A stretch of DNA of 64,000 nucleotides from DAOQVR01 sp035341665 (GCA_035341665.1 DAOQVR010000011.1:88147-152146); one strand, 5' to 3'. Shown: positions 7,644-16,037, counted from the stretch's first letter. Notes: generated by a model from the letters alone, not told the origin. A program made the numbers and translations.

Positions 7644-9011
7644 ATGGGGATATTGGGCCGGCTGCGCCGCAGGGAGTCGCGGCGGAAGCGGGTGGTGTTC
7701 ATCGGGCTGGACGGGACGCCCTTCACGTTCCTGCAGCGGCTGATCGCGGAGGGGCGGGCGCCGAACGCGGCGCGCCTGGCCCGGCAGGGGAGCCTGCTGC
7801 GCATGGACTCGGTGTGGCCCTGGGTGTCGTGCGTGGCGTGGAGCACGATGATGACCGGGGTGAATCCGGCCAAGCACAACATCTTTGGCTTCATCGACCG
7901 GGACGCCCAGACATACAAGCAGTTCATCCCCACCTCGCGCAACATGCAGGCCAAGACGCTGTGGGAGATGCTGGGCGAGGCGGGCAAGCGGGTGATCGTC
8001 GTCAACGTGCCGGTGACCTATCCGCCCCGGCCGGTGAACGGCATCCTGGTGGGCTGTTTCCTGAGCCCCAGCCTGGAGAAGGCGGTCTACCCGCCGTCGT
8101 ACCTGCCGACGCTGCAGCGGCTCGGCTACATCATCGACGCCGATCCCTGGAAGGCGCGGGAGTCGAAGGAGCTGGCGCTGCGCGAGGTCAATGCCGCGCT
8201 CGACGCCCGGATCCGCACGCTGTTCCACCTGCTCGAGAACGAGGAGTGGGACTATTTGCACGTGCACGTGATGGAGACGGACCGGCTTCACCACTTTTTG
8301 TGGCAGCAGATGGAGGAGGGGCACCCCACCTACGCGCCGGCGTTCTATGCCTTTTACCAGCGCATCGACGAGATGCTGGGGCAGCTGGCCGCCAAGCTGG
8401 ACCAGGACACGACGCTGATGTGGATGGCGGACCATGGCTTTTGCACCATCAAGAGAGAGGTGTACGTCAACCGCTGGCTGATGGACCAGGGCTGGCTGAA
8501 GCTGCGCAGCGTCCCTCCCGACCGCGCCAAGGGGCTGGACGAGATCGACCCGAGCTCGGCGGCCTACAGCCTGGACCCGGGGCGGGTGGTGATCCGGCTG
8601 CGCGGCCGTGAGAAAGAGGGCTGGGTCGCACCGGGGGCCGAGTACGAGGCGCTGCGCGACCAGATCGCGGCGTCCGCCCTGCAGCTGCGGGACCCGGACG
8701 ACGGGGCGCCGATCTTCCAGGCGGCCTTCCGGCGCGAGGAGCTGTACAAGGGGCCCTACCTGGAGCAGGCGGCGGACCTGATCTTGGCGCCGCACGACGG
8801 TTACGATCCGAAGGGGCCGCTCTACAAGGAGACGCTCACCTACAAGGGCGACGAGCTGGTGGGGATGCACACGTTCGACGATGCGATGCTGTACATCGGC
8901 GGGCAGGAGATTGCGCCGCGGCGCTTTTCCGTGCTGAGCGTCCTGCCGACGGTCCTGTCGCTGATGGAGGTGCCTCTGCCCGCCGGGCTGGACGGCGGGC
9001 CGCTGGTCTAG
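7644..9011 (+). CDS. alkaline-phosphatase-superfamily phosphodiesterase / nucleotide pyrophosphatase
   Basis: A 455-residue member of the type I phosphodiesterase/nucleotide pyrophosphatase family. Metal-site motifs are FIGLDGTPF near the N-terminus, a WSTMMTGVNP nucleophile region near residue 70, METDRLHHF near 210 and MADHGF near 265. No signal peptide is visible; the N-terminus is strongly basic (GRLRRRESRRKR). Being third in the sat-cysC unit suggests a role with a sulfated or nucleotide product, but this is inference. The last four bases overlap the convergent response regulator gene. Confidence 0.85.
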   Translation: MGILGRLRRRESRRKRVVFIGLDGTPFTFLQRLIAEGRAPNAARLARQGSLLRMDSVWPWVSCVAWSTMMTGVNPAKHNIFGFIDRDAQTYKQFIPTSRNMQAKTLWEMLGEAGKRVIVVNVPVTYPPRPVNGILVGCFLSPSLEKAVYPPSYLPTLQRLGYIIDADPWKARESKELALREVNAALDARIRTLFHLLENEEWDYLHVHVMETDRLHHFLWQQMEEGHPTYAPAFYAFYQRIDEMLGQLAAKLDQDTTLMWMADHGFCTIKREVYVNRWLMDQGWLKLRSVPPDRAKGLDEIDPSSAAYSLDPGRVVIRLRGREKEGWVAPGAEYEALRDQIAASALQLRDPDDGAPIFQAAFRREELYKGPYLEQAADLILAPHDGYDPKGPLYKETLTYKGDELVGMHTFDDAMLYIGGQEIAPRRFSVLSVLPTVLSLMEVPLPAGLDGGPLV

Positions 9012-9709
9012 GGCTCGCCCCCGAGCTGGTAGCCAAAGCCCCGGATGGAGCGGACGTAGCGCGGCTGCGCGGCGCTGTCCCCGAGCTTCTTTCGCAGCCG
9101 CCATACGCACGACTTGACGGCATCGGGCGCCTGGCTGGCGACCGGTGGGTCGCCCCAGACTTGGGCCAGGAGCTCCTCTGTCGGAACGGGACAGCCCAAG
9201 CAGCCGAGGAGGTAGGCCAGAAGGTCGAACTCGGTCTTGGTCAGGTCCACCTCTGCCCCGTCGACCAGGACCCGGCGGGCGTCCACGTCCACGGTGAGGC
9301 CGGCGTAGGAGCGGGCCCCGCGCCACTGACCGCGAGGCTGCTCATCGGGCAGTGCCCGGAGGATGGATGCCCGGAGATGGTGCAGCGTGAAGGGCTTTTC
9401 CAGGTAGTCCTTGACGTTGCCGCGCAATGCCCCTATGGCCGTCTCCTTGGAGCCATATCCTGTCATCATGATGACGGCTATGTCCATTGGGATGGCGCGG
9501 ACCCGGGCCAGCAGGTCCATGCCGGACATGCCGGACATGCGGATGTCTGCCAGCAGCAGGTCAAAGTGCTCCTGTGTGAGGAGCCTGAGGGCTCCCGCGC
9601 CGTCGCCGCAGGGGACGGCGTCGTATCCCTCCCGCTCCAGGAACTCGACGAGGAGCTTTCTGAGTCCCCGGTCGTCGTCGACCACCAGGATCCGCCGTGT
9701 GTGGCCCAT
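9008..9709 (-). CDS. OmpR/PhoB-type response regulator
   Basis: A 233-residue two-domain regulator. The receiver domain (about 5-120) has acidic VVDDD, phospho-acceptor D55 in LLLADIRM, the T of MMTGYG, and the K of YLEKPF. A winged-helix DNA-binding domain follows (about 140-230, ending RSIRGFGYQLGG). ATG 9709 with GGGGAAGAG before it is preferred; the TTG at 9745 lies upstream of the predicted transcript start. No histidine kinase is in the window, so it is an orphan here. Confidence 0.93.
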   Translation of the reverse strand: MGHTRRILVVDDDRGLRKLLVEFLEREGYDAVPCGDGAGALRLLTQEHFDLLLADIRMSGMSGMDLLARVRAIPMDIAVIMMTGYGSKETAIGALRGNVKDYLEKPFTLHHLRASILRALPDEQPRGQWRGARSYAGLTVDVDARRVLVDGAEVDLTKTEFDLLAYLLGCLGCPVPTEELLAQVWGDPPVASQAPDAVKSCVWRLRKKLGDSAAQPRYVRSIRGFGYQLGGEP

Positions 9710-9732
9710 GCGTGGCTCTTCCCCCTGGCCTG

Positions 9733-9761
9733 ATTGTAGAGGCAAAGGGGAGGCGTGTCAA
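9733..9761 (-). promoter_or_regulatory. promoter of the response regulator gene
   Basis: Consensus minus-strand TTGACA, 17 bp, TACAAT. The start is near 9726, only 17 nt before the ATG at 9709. Confidence 0.85.
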
Positions 9762-9836
9762 AAGTGGACCCGGCCTTTAATCTTACTGACACTCTATTGT
9801 GACGCAGGCCTTGACCGGGCATGGTATAATGGGGTT

Positions 9837-10006
9837 GAAGCTCAATGCCCGCTGTGAGCTGCGAGGGGAAGGGTGTGCAGGCGTTGTCTGCCCCCTGAGG
9901 TTGTCCCGGCGTCACCCTCGGCGTCGTTTGGGTTCCGGCATTATGATTCGGACCGGAGCCGCCGGTGCCGTGTTCAGGTTCCCCCGGAGCACGGCACCGG
10001 CCTTTT
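9837..10006 (+). ncRNA. candidate intergenic non-coding RNA (about 170 nt)
   Basis: An extended -10 TGGTATAAT (9822-9830) with no clear -35 points rightward, and a strong intrinsic terminator ends at 10006. The next gene on this strand is thousands of bases away and the opposite strand holds the convergent end of a peptidase gene, so the predicted transcript has no protein gene to serve. Small internal hairpins occur, such as AGCTCA with TGAGCT near 9839-9860. A CCCCCTGAGG stretch near 9890 recalls 6S RNA, but no closing stem between the two ends was found. The RNA family is not recognised. Confidence 0.4.
9961..10006 (+). terminator. intrinsic terminator of the intergenic transcript
   Basis: A perfect 12-bp stem: GCCGGTGCCGTG (9961-9972) pairs with CACGGCACCGGC (9990-10001), followed by TTTT at 10003-10006. 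The U-run is only on the plus strand, and it overlaps the stop codon of the convergent M14 peptidase gene. Confidence 0.75.
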
Positions 10007-11684
10007 AACCGAGCGGCAGACTCGCCGTCACCAAGCCTGCGCGGTCGTGGCGTGCCACCAGGCGGAGGGTGCCGCCGGCGGGTGCGCGGACGACCCACTC
10101 TGCCTTGACGCGGTCGTCGGTCGGATCTGGGTCCGAGGGGGCGGAGCCCTTGTAGGCGCGGCCTTCCATCTGGCCTGCCTCCTGCCTTGGCTCCCCCGTC
10201 TCGAGCGCCGCGCCTTCGGGCAGCTCGATCTCGAACACCACACCGCGGACCACCTTCTTGTCGAGGGCGCGCTTGGTCACGTAGCTGGGCAGCCAGCCGG
10301 TGTTTTGGACGACCATGCGGACGCGGTAGCTGCCCTCGCCGAGCGGCTTGGCGGTCGCCTCGTAGAGCTCCATCCGCGGTGAGATCAGGAGGTGCCAGAC
10401 GAGCCAGCGGGGAAAGGGCGCGATCTCTTTCTCCAGGAATTGGGGCGGCGGGTTGCGCCAGGCAAGCTGGTGGTTCCAGCCGCCCAGCTCGACCGGGCCG
10501 AGCTGGGGGTGGTCGAATGGGTACCAGTCGACGTAGCCCTTGCCCTCCAGCACCTCATCGCTCCACTTGAGCATCTTCAGGTCGTCGTCGTGGGGGTGCT
10601 CGCGGTACCAGTCGATGAACTTGTACTCGGTGATGCCCGCCTGGCGCTGCGGGCTCCAAATCTCGACGGTCCAGGCAAAGATGCCGACGTGGTCGTAGAG
10701 CCAGTCGTCGAAGCCGCCGGTGGTGATCTCTTTGGGATGGTAGAGGAACTCGTGGAAGACGGAGGCGGCCGGATAGCCGGTGAGGGCCGTCCCCTTCTTG
10801 CCGATGGCCTGGTAGGTCCAGAGGTCTTCGGCGGGCATCTCCTGGTCGGCGCGGTCGGAGAAGGGCCGCAGGATCACGCCGCTGTAGGTGTGGAAGACCA
10901 CGCCGCCGGTGATGTTCGGATGGCCGGTGACAAAGGCGGCGAGGGCGCGGGCCTCCGGCTCGGAGGTGGGGTAGGGGCCGGCGCCCGGCTGTTGGTACTC
11001 CTGCCGCCAGTTCACGGGAAAGTTGCGGTTCAGGTCGAGGCGCTCCTTGTCGGGCCGCAGCGCGATCAGCGCGCCGTCGTAGTTCTCGATCCGCCCCTCG
11101 GGCAGCAGGCGGAAGTAGGCGCCGCCCGTCTCGGTGGGATCGCGGCGCACCAGCAGGCGCGTCTCCTCGGCGCAGACCTTCCACGGGCCGTTGGGATCGG
11201 GCACGCGCATGGTCAGCATCCGGCCATCGCCGTCGACGTCCTCCTCCTGCAGCCCGCCGATCGGCTCCTCGTCGAAGGGGTAGGGGCGCGTGCTGGAGCG
11301 GATGATCTTGGGCCGGTCGGCCAGTGCCCACTCGGCGCCGTCGGGGTTCACGCGCGGGCAGATGTAGAACGCCCGGGTGTCGAGGCAGCGCGTCACGTCG
11401 GGATCGGTGCCGTAGCCGGTGACCAGGTAGTGGATCAGATAGAGGCAGGCGGTCGAGGGGGAGACCTCGCTGGCGTGGATGTTGCCGTCGACGTAGAGGG
11501 CGGGCTTGTGCCGGTCGGCGCCGGTCGCGCTGTTGGTCGCGGTGACGAGCCATATGTCGCGCCCCTCGTGGCTCTTGCCGATCGACTCGACGCGCAGGAG
11601 GCCGGGATGCTCTTCGGCGTAGGCGTGCAGGATGCGGGTCAGGTCGTCGTAGCGGTAGTAGGTATTGAACTTGACCTCAGGCAT
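10005..11684 (-). CDS. M14 family zinc carboxypeptidase
   Basis: A 559-residue metallocarboxypeptidase. The zinc motif HASE is in GNIHASEVSPS (about residue 73), the substrate-binding NPDGAEW follows, the third zinc ligand is in VVFHTYSGV, and the general-base Glu is in WTVEIWSP. About 190 C-terminal residues after the catalytic domain are rich in beta strands. ATG 11684 is preceded by AAGGAG; the longer frame upstream is rejected. No signal peptide is evident. It is last in the minus-strand unit that begins near the tRNA-Arg gene, 55 bp after the transporter gene. Confidence 0.9.
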   Translation of the reverse strand: MPEVKFNTYYRYDDLTRILHAYAEEHPGLLRVESIGKSHEGRDIWLVTATNSATGADRHKPALYVDGNIHASEVSPSTACLYLIHYLVTGYGTDPDVTRCLDTRAFYICPRVNPDGAEWALADRPKIIRSSTRPYPFDEEPIGGLQEEDVDGDGRMLTMRVPDPNGPWKVCAEETRLLVRRDPTETGGAYFRLLPEGRIENYDGALIALRPDKERLDLNRNFPVNWRQEYQQPGAGPYPTSEPEARALAAFVTGHPNITGGVVFHTYSGVILRPFSDRADQEMPAEDLWTYQAIGKKGTALTGYPAASVFHEFLYHPKEITTGGFDDWLYDHVGIFAWTVEIWSPQRQAGITEYKFIDWYREHPHDDDLKMLKWSDEVLEGKGYVDWYPFDHPQLGPVELGGWNHQLAWRNPPPQFLEKEIAPFPRWLVWHLLISPRMELYEATAKPLGEGSYRVRMVVQNTGWLPSYVTKRALDKKVVRGVVFEIELPEGAALETGEPRQEAGQMEGRAYKGSAPSDPDPTDDRVKAEWVVRAPAGGTLRLVARHDRAGLVTASLPLG

Positions 11685-11739
11685 GGATGTCTCTCCTTGG
11701 TATGGTTGGCCGGCCCGGGGAGCCGGCAGGGCGGGCGGC

Positions 11740-13020
11740 CTATTCCCAGTGCCAGAATACCAGGGCCGCCACGAAGCGAAGGCCGCCAAAGATCAGCAGC
11801 GCGATGCGGACGGAGACGGCCTCGGCGACGAAGGGGCCGACCAGCGAGCCCAGGAGCAGCGCGCCGTTCACGGCCAGGTTGTACCAGGCCAGGTAGGGAG
11901 GCCGGTGGTCCACCGGCACCTTTTCCAGGAGGTAGTTGACCAGGGCGCCCCCGACCATCGACCAGCCGAGCCCGCCCATCATCGAGGCGACCAGGAAGAG
12001 CTCTTTGCCGCGGCTGAGGGCCATCACGGTCGGGTAGAGGCTCATGAAGACGACGCCGGCGGCGGTGATCTTTTGGTTGCCGAGGCGGCGGGTCAAGGGG
12101 TCCAGCTGGGTCGAGCCGAGGAGGACGCTCACGTAGAAGAGGGCCGTGCCGAGGCCGATGATCTGGTCGGTCAGCCGCAGGTCGTTGACCATGTAGAGCG
12201 AGAAGAGGGGGATGGCGAGGTAGATCGAGAAGTTGAAGTAGAAGATGACGGCGATGAACTTGCCGTAGGAGCCGCGGAGGAGATCGGTGCGCAGGAGGCC
12301 CTTTCCCGAGACGGCACGCAGCGCCCGCAGCCGCCCGGCGAGGGAGCGGAGGCTCGGCCAGGCGAGGCTGCGAGGGCCCTGGGTGTCGGGGCGGCGGGCC
12401 TGGCCGGGCGGGACGACGAACTTGAGGTGGAGCGTGGACATGATGGCGCCCAGGAAGCCGAGGGCAAAGACGACCTGGTAGCCTGCCGGGAAGGGAATGC
12501 GAACCAGGAGCTGGCCGCAGAGCAAGGACACGGCGATGAAGACGACGGCGAGCAGGGCGTTGCGGATGGCGATCACGTGCCCGCGGTACTCGGGCGGGAC
12601 CGCCTCGGCGAAGAGGGCGTTGAAGCCGACGGCGAGCGGCGTGCCGGGGATACTCATGAGCAGGGTGAGCCCGACCAGGGCCCAGACCTGGGCCTGGGGC
12701 GCCAGCAGCCAGGGGAGGACGACCCACGGCAGGTAGAGGAAGCGGCTGAGCACGGCGGTCGAGAAGACGGCGGCGCTCATCGGCTGCCTCTCGAGCCAGC
12801 GGCCGGTCGGGATGGTGAAGAGCAGGTTCATCACCGCCGGGCCCGCGGTCAGGAGCCCGATCTGGAAGCCGTTGGCGCCCTGCCGGGCGGAGTAGACGGC
12901 CACGAAGGAGAGCGAGCTGGCTGAGAGGACCGCGTACCAGGCGATGTCCATGTAGAGATGGAAGAAGGTAGAGCGGTACTCCGCGGGTACGGGGCGGGCG
13001 GGACGGAAGAGCGAGGCCAT
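11740..13020 (-). CDS. MFS transporter
   Basis: A 426-residue polytopic membrane protein with about 12 hydrophobic segments and the major facilitator layout. The loop after the second helix reads PTGRWLERQPM, a degraded version of the family signature. A basic cytoplasmic loop at about 210-245 separates the two halves. It lies 24 bp after the isomerase gene, in the same unit. The substrate is unknown; efflux is the commonest role of such short MFS proteins. Confidence 0.85.
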   Translation of the reverse strand: MASLFRPARPVPAEYRSTFFHLYMDIAWYAVLSASSLSFVAVYSARQGANGFQIGLLTAGPAVMNLLFTIPTGRWLERQPMSAAVFSTAVLSRFLYLPWVVLPWLLAPQAQVWALVGLTLLMSIPGTPLAVGFNALFAEAVPPEYRGHVIAIRNALLAVVFIAVSLLCGQLLVRIPFPAGYQVVFALGFLGAIMSTLHLKFVVPPGQARRPDTQGPRSLAWPSLRSLAGRLRALRAVSGKGLLRTDLLRGSYGKFIAVIFYFNFSIYLAIPLFSLYMVNDLRLTDQIIGLGTALFYVSVLLGSTQLDPLTRRLGNQKITAAGVVFMSLYPTVMALSRGKELFLVASMMGGLGWSMVGGALVNYLLEKVPVDHRPPYLAWYNLAVNGALLLGSLVGPFVAEAVSVRIALLIFGGLRFVAALVFWHWE

Positions 13021-13044
13021 GGCAGGATGGGAGCCTGGGACCGG

Positions 13045-14115
13045 TTAGCCCTGCGCCATGAGGTGCTTGAAGTGGACGACGTCGTCCAGCTCGGTGGGAT
13101 CGGCGCCGTAGCGGAAGGCGAGGTAGCAGCTCATGTAGTCGCCCAGCTGCACCGCGCTGAGGATCTGGGCGAGGGGCGACTCGCCGGGCAGGGGCACGTC
13201 GTGGCAGGGGATGCCGCGCTGCTGAAGGTGCTGCCGGGTCAGATCGACGCGCCGGTCCGCGCGCGAGGGGCTGCCCGGCGCCGGCTCGGGGTGCAGGAAG
13301 AGGGCGGTGAACCAGCGCACGGCCTCGGCAGGAAAGTGGACGCCGGCCAGCGTGTTGTGGTCCATCTCGGGCAGGACCTCGAAGCAGGCCCAGCCCTTGC
13401 AGTTCTCGTTGACCTGCCCTTTCCAGCGGCGGGCAACGGGGGCGAGGGCGCCGCTGCCGGCGATGAGCGGGACGCGGCCGGCGAGGGAGGCGGCGAGCTG
13501 CTTGGCCGGATTGCGGGAGAGGGGGCTCTCGGGCGCCAGGGCAGGGGCGCGCGCCTCGAGGAGACCGAGCGCCTCGTCGAGGCTGGGCGACGGGTCGTCG
13601 ATGGCGCCGGCGGCGCGGAGGATGCCCAGCATGGAGACGAGGAGGTAGCCGAGCGCCGCGCGCGGCTGCGACTGGTAGGCGACGCGCAGCAGCGGGGCGC
13701 CCCACTCGGCGGCCTGCCGGGCGAGGGTCCCGCCGGTGGCCACTGCCACGAGGGGGCAGCCCCGACGGTGCGCCGCTTCGAAGGCGGAGAGCGTCTCCTC
13801 CGTCTCGCCCGAGTAGGAGCAGGCGATGACCAGGGTCTGGGGGTCGGCATAGGCCGGGATGCCATAGTCCCGGTGCACCAGGATCGGCGCGCGGCACTGG
13901 TTGGCCACCGCGGCCGCCGCGAGGTCGCCCCCGATGGCGGATCCGCCCATGGCAGCGACCAGCACCCGGGTGATGGAGCGGTGGGAGGGCGGTAGGTCGA
14001 GCCCGCGGGCGCCTTCCCAGGCATCGCGGCACTGCTCGGGCAGGCGCGCTACGTGCCCCAGCATGTCCTGGGGGTCGAGGCGCCGCATCAGCGCCAGGTC
14101 GTCATACTCTGTCAT
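13045..14115 (-). CDS. bifunctional phosphoglucose/phosphomannose isomerase
   Basis: Interconverts glucose-6-P or mannose-6-P with fructose-6-P. This 356-residue SIS-domain protein has AAMGGSAIGGD near residue 55, ACSYSGETEET near 98, and the family signature NENCKGWACFEVLPEMDHN near 240. It belongs to the archaeal-type family found in Chloroflexota and Actinobacteria, not to the classical Pgi family. Its start lies inside the end of the RsmI-like gene (14-bp overlap), so the two are translationally coupled. Confidence 0.92.
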   Translation of the reverse strand: MTEYDDLALMRRLDPQDMLGHVARLPEQCRDAWEGARGLDLPPSHRSITRVLVAAMGGSAIGGDLAAAAVANQCRAPILVHRDYGIPAYADPQTLVIACSYSGETEETLSAFEAAHRRGCPLVAVATGGTLARQAAEWGAPLLRVAYQSQPRAALGYLLVSMLGILRAAGAIDDPSPSLDEALGLLEARAPALAPESPLSRNPAKQLAASLAGRVPLIAGSGALAPVARRWKGQVNENCKGWACFEVLPEMDHNTLAGVHFPAEAVRWFTALFLHPEPAPGSPSRADRRVDLTRQHLQQRGIPCHDVPLPGESPLAQILSAVQLGDYMSCYLAFRYGADPTELDDVVHFKHLMAQG

Positions 14116-14932
14116 GCTTCGATTCCTCTTGTGGGAGAGGGTCTCCGTGGACCGCCCTGCGGTAGATCTCGCGGCGCGGCCAACCGGACTGCTGGGCCAG
14201 CTGCCTGGCCGCCTGGTTGGCGCTCAGCCCCTGCTGCAGGCAGGCCTGGATCTCGGCGCCAAGGCGATCGTCCGTCCAGCGGGCGGGCCGCTCCGGCGCG
14301 CCGCCGATCACGAGGGCACAGGGCCCCGGCGGCAGGTCTGGCCCTTCCGCGGCGGGGCCGAGGGTGCCGCGCCAGGGGGGCGCGTGCGCCGCACCGGCGC
14401 CCGACGAGAGCACGGCCGGGCGGGCGCCCAGGGCGCCGTACAGCGCCTCCCAGAGGCCCGGCTCGGGGCCGTCTGTGGTGAGGACGAGGGTGCGAGTCTG
14501 GGCGGCGACGGAGGCGAGGAGCGCGGACCGGGCGGCCGGCTCCGGCGGCAGTTTGCCGAGATAGTGAAAGCCGTCCGCCGGCAGCCCGGACACCACGAGC
14601 GCCGTTACTGGCAGCGAGGGGCCGGGCACCGATTCGACGGCGAAGCCCTGCTCGGCCGCCGCGCGAACGAGCGCCACGGCCGGGCCGGGCGGAGCGGCCC
14701 GTGCGCCGTCCAGGAGCAGCAAGACGTCACCCGTTTCGAGGGCTTCCAGCGCGGCCCGGGTGCCGGCCAGCCCCACCAGGGGCGGGGTGGACGGCAGGCC
14801 GCGCAGGGCTTCCTGCGCGGCGCAGGAGCTCGCGGCGACGACCAGCGACACCTGGGGCAGCCTGCGCTGCGCCCGGAGGGGCCAGTCGTCCAGGCCGCTC
14901 GCCGGAAGCGTGCTCACATAGAGGGTGCCCAA
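14102..14932 (-). CDS. divergent RsmI-like (tetrapyrrole methylase fold) protein
   Basis: This 276-residue protein aligns by eye with 16S rRNA cytidine-1402 2'-O-methyltransferase RsmI: MGTLYVSTLPASGLDDWPLR at the start, VPGPSLPVTALVVSGLP near residue 105, FHYLGKLPPE, and a C-terminal helical tail (LSANQAARQLAQ) like that of RsmI. The family's SAM-binding DAGTPGISDPG is here LDGARAAPPGPAV, and the usual EDTR/HN region is also lost. It may be a degenerate paralogue with a different or no activity. It lies 33 bp after the small basic protein gene. Confidence 0.7.
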   Translation of the reverse strand: MGTLYVSTLPASGLDDWPLRAQRRLPQVSLVVAASSCAAQEALRGLPSTPPLVGLAGTRAALEALETGDVLLLLDGARAAPPGPAVALVRAAAEQGFAVESVPGPSLPVTALVVSGLPADGFHYLGKLPPEPAARSALLASVAAQTRTLVLTTDGPEPGLWEALYGALGARPAVLSSGAGAAHAPPWRGTLGPAAEGPDLPPGPCALVIGGAPERPARWTDDRLGAEIQACLQQGLSANQAARQLAQQSGWPRREIYRRAVHGDPLPQEESKHDRV

Positions 14933-14965
14933 GGCGGCATCTCCTTGGGGCAGGGCGGTGCGGAT

Positions 14966-15130
14966 CTACTTCTCGGGCACCGGTGCGGTCGGAGCGATCC
15001 TGCGGATCTTGGCGATCAGGCGCTGGCGCTCCTGGGAATTGGTCGAGGTTGCCAGCCGCCTCTTGAAGGCGCGCACCTTCAGGCGGCGCCGCTGCCGGCG
15101 CTTGATGTCATGTTCTGGTAGTCGAGCCAC
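14966..15130 (-). CDS. small basic protein (54 aa)
   Basis: Starts at GTG 15130, seven bases after AGGAGG. The 54 residues are extremely rich in Arg and Lys (MARLPEHDIKRRQRRRLKVR at the N-terminus; a RLIAKIRRI helix near the C-terminus). The pattern resembles small uncharacterised basic proteins such as DUF6800; that match is from memory and tentative. Size and charge suggest RNA or ribosome contact. It lies between tRNA-Arg and the RsmI-like gene on the same strand. Confidence 0.8.
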   Translation of the reverse strand: MARLPEHDIKRRQRRRLKVRAFKRRLATSTNSQERQRLIAKIRRIAPTAPVPEK

Positions 15131-15197
15131 GTGTTATCCTCCTCTGAGAGTGTGAGGACCTTCCAGCCTACCCTTTGGCTGAAAGGCCCCGGACCAG

Positions 15198-15270
15198 TAC
15201 CCCTGGCAGGAGTCGAACCTGCGACACAAGGTTTAGGAAACCTCTGCTCTATCCTCTGAGCTACAGGGGC
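15198..15270 (-). tRNA. tRNA-Arg (anticodon CCU)
   Basis: A complete cloverleaf on the minus strand: acceptor GCCCCTG with CAGGGGT, D-arm GCTC/GAGC, a five-base-pair anticodon stem with loop TTCCTAA giving anticodon CCT (reads AGG), and T-arm GCAGG-TTCGACT-CCTGC. The 3' CCA is not encoded. The first acceptor pair is a G-U. A consensus promoter ends 16 bp upstream. Confidence 0.96.
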
Positions 15271-15285
15271 AGAGCGCCATCGCGC

Positions 15286-15314
15286 AGTATAGCACAGGGG
15301 AGGGGCGGGGACAA
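15286..15314 (-). promoter_or_regulatory. promoter of tRNA-Arg
   Basis: Minus-strand TTGTCC, 17 bp, TATACT with extended TGC. The start is near 15279, nine bases before the tRNA. No U-run follows the tRNA, so transcription may continue into the small basic protein and the RsmI-like operon. Confidence 0.8.
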
Positions 15315-15340
15315 ACGATGCTGGGGGCAGAGTCTCGCAG

Positions 15341-15390
15341 GCCGGGTTTCGCTACCCGGCTCGCGAGTAGGCCGGGTTTCCATACCCGGC
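15341..15390 (-). repeat. two tandem perfect hairpins (30-bp period)
   Basis: GCCGGGT-6 nt-ACCCGGC occurs at 15341-15360 and again at 15371-15390. They lie directly after the phosphatase gene in its direction of transcription and may stop or stabilise its mRNA. There is no U-run. Confidence 0.8.
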
Positions 15391-15396
15391 ACTGCC

Positions 15397-16023
15397 CTAG
15401 TCGACGGGCTCGCCGTCGAGGTGGCAGGTGTCGTTCAGTAGGGTGAGCCGGGTCCGGCGGCCGCCCGTCTCGACGATGCTGAGCGAAGCATTCGAGAGGC
15501 GAAAGGGGAGCGGCCGGTGGGTATCCATGCCGATGAGGTGCGCCAGGAGCATGTTCAGGCTCCCGCCATGGCTGACAATGGCGACCGTGTCGTCCGGATT
15601 GTGGCGGTCCTGGATGAAGGACAGGGCCTCCGCCAGGCGGGCATGGAATGCCTCGTGGCCCTCGTCCCCCGGCAAGCGCACATATTCCGTGGATTCGTGC
15701 AGCTGCTTCCACAGGTCCGGGTAGAGATGCTCGACCTCGCTCCAGACGACGCCGGTGAGCACCCCGATGTCGAACTCGCGCAGCCGCGTGTCGAGGTGCA
15801 GGGGGGCGCCGAGCGCGGCTGCCACGATTTCGGCCGTCTCCGCGGCGCGGCAGAGGTCGCTGGCGTAGACGGCCGAGACGGCACGTGCCTCACGCGTGAG
15901 GCGCGCCGCAAGGGCGCGGGCCTGCGCCCGCCCCCGGTCGTTGAGGGGCGAGTCAAAGTGACCCTGCATCCGGCCTTCGGTGTTGGCTATGGATTCTCCG
16001 TGGCGAATGAGCAAGAGGTTCAT
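15397..16023 (-). CDS. histidine phosphatase family protein (phosphoglycerate-mutase-like)
   Basis: A 208-residue branch-1 histidine phosphatase. The catalytic RHGES is at residues 7-11, the partner Arg/Glu region is around residue 55-85 (YASDLCRAAETA, REFDIGVLTG), and the second His is in VSHGGSLN near 157. It could be a phosphoglycerate mutase, an alpha-ribazole or sugar phosphatase; the sequence does not decide. ATG 16023 is chosen because the promoter places the transcript start at about 16031. The longer upstream frame only reads through repeats. Confidence 0.88.
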   Translation of the reverse strand: MNLLLIRHGESIANTEGRMQGHFDSPLNDRGRAQARALAARLTREARAVSAVYASDLCRAAETAEIVAAALGAPLHLDTRLREFDIGVLTGVVWSEVEHLYPDLWKQLHESTEYVRLPGDEGHEAFHARLAEALSFIQDRHNPDDTVAIVSHGGSLNMLLAHLIGMDTHRPLPFRLSNASLSIVETGGRRTRLTLLNDTCHLDGEPVD

Positions 16024-16037
16024 GTTGGGTGCGCGCG

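Noticed and set aside
9837..10006. 6S RNA
   Set aside because: CCCCCTGAGG resembles part of 6S, but the transcript ends do not pair and a strong terminator hairpin forms the 3' end. Kept only as an unclassified RNA.
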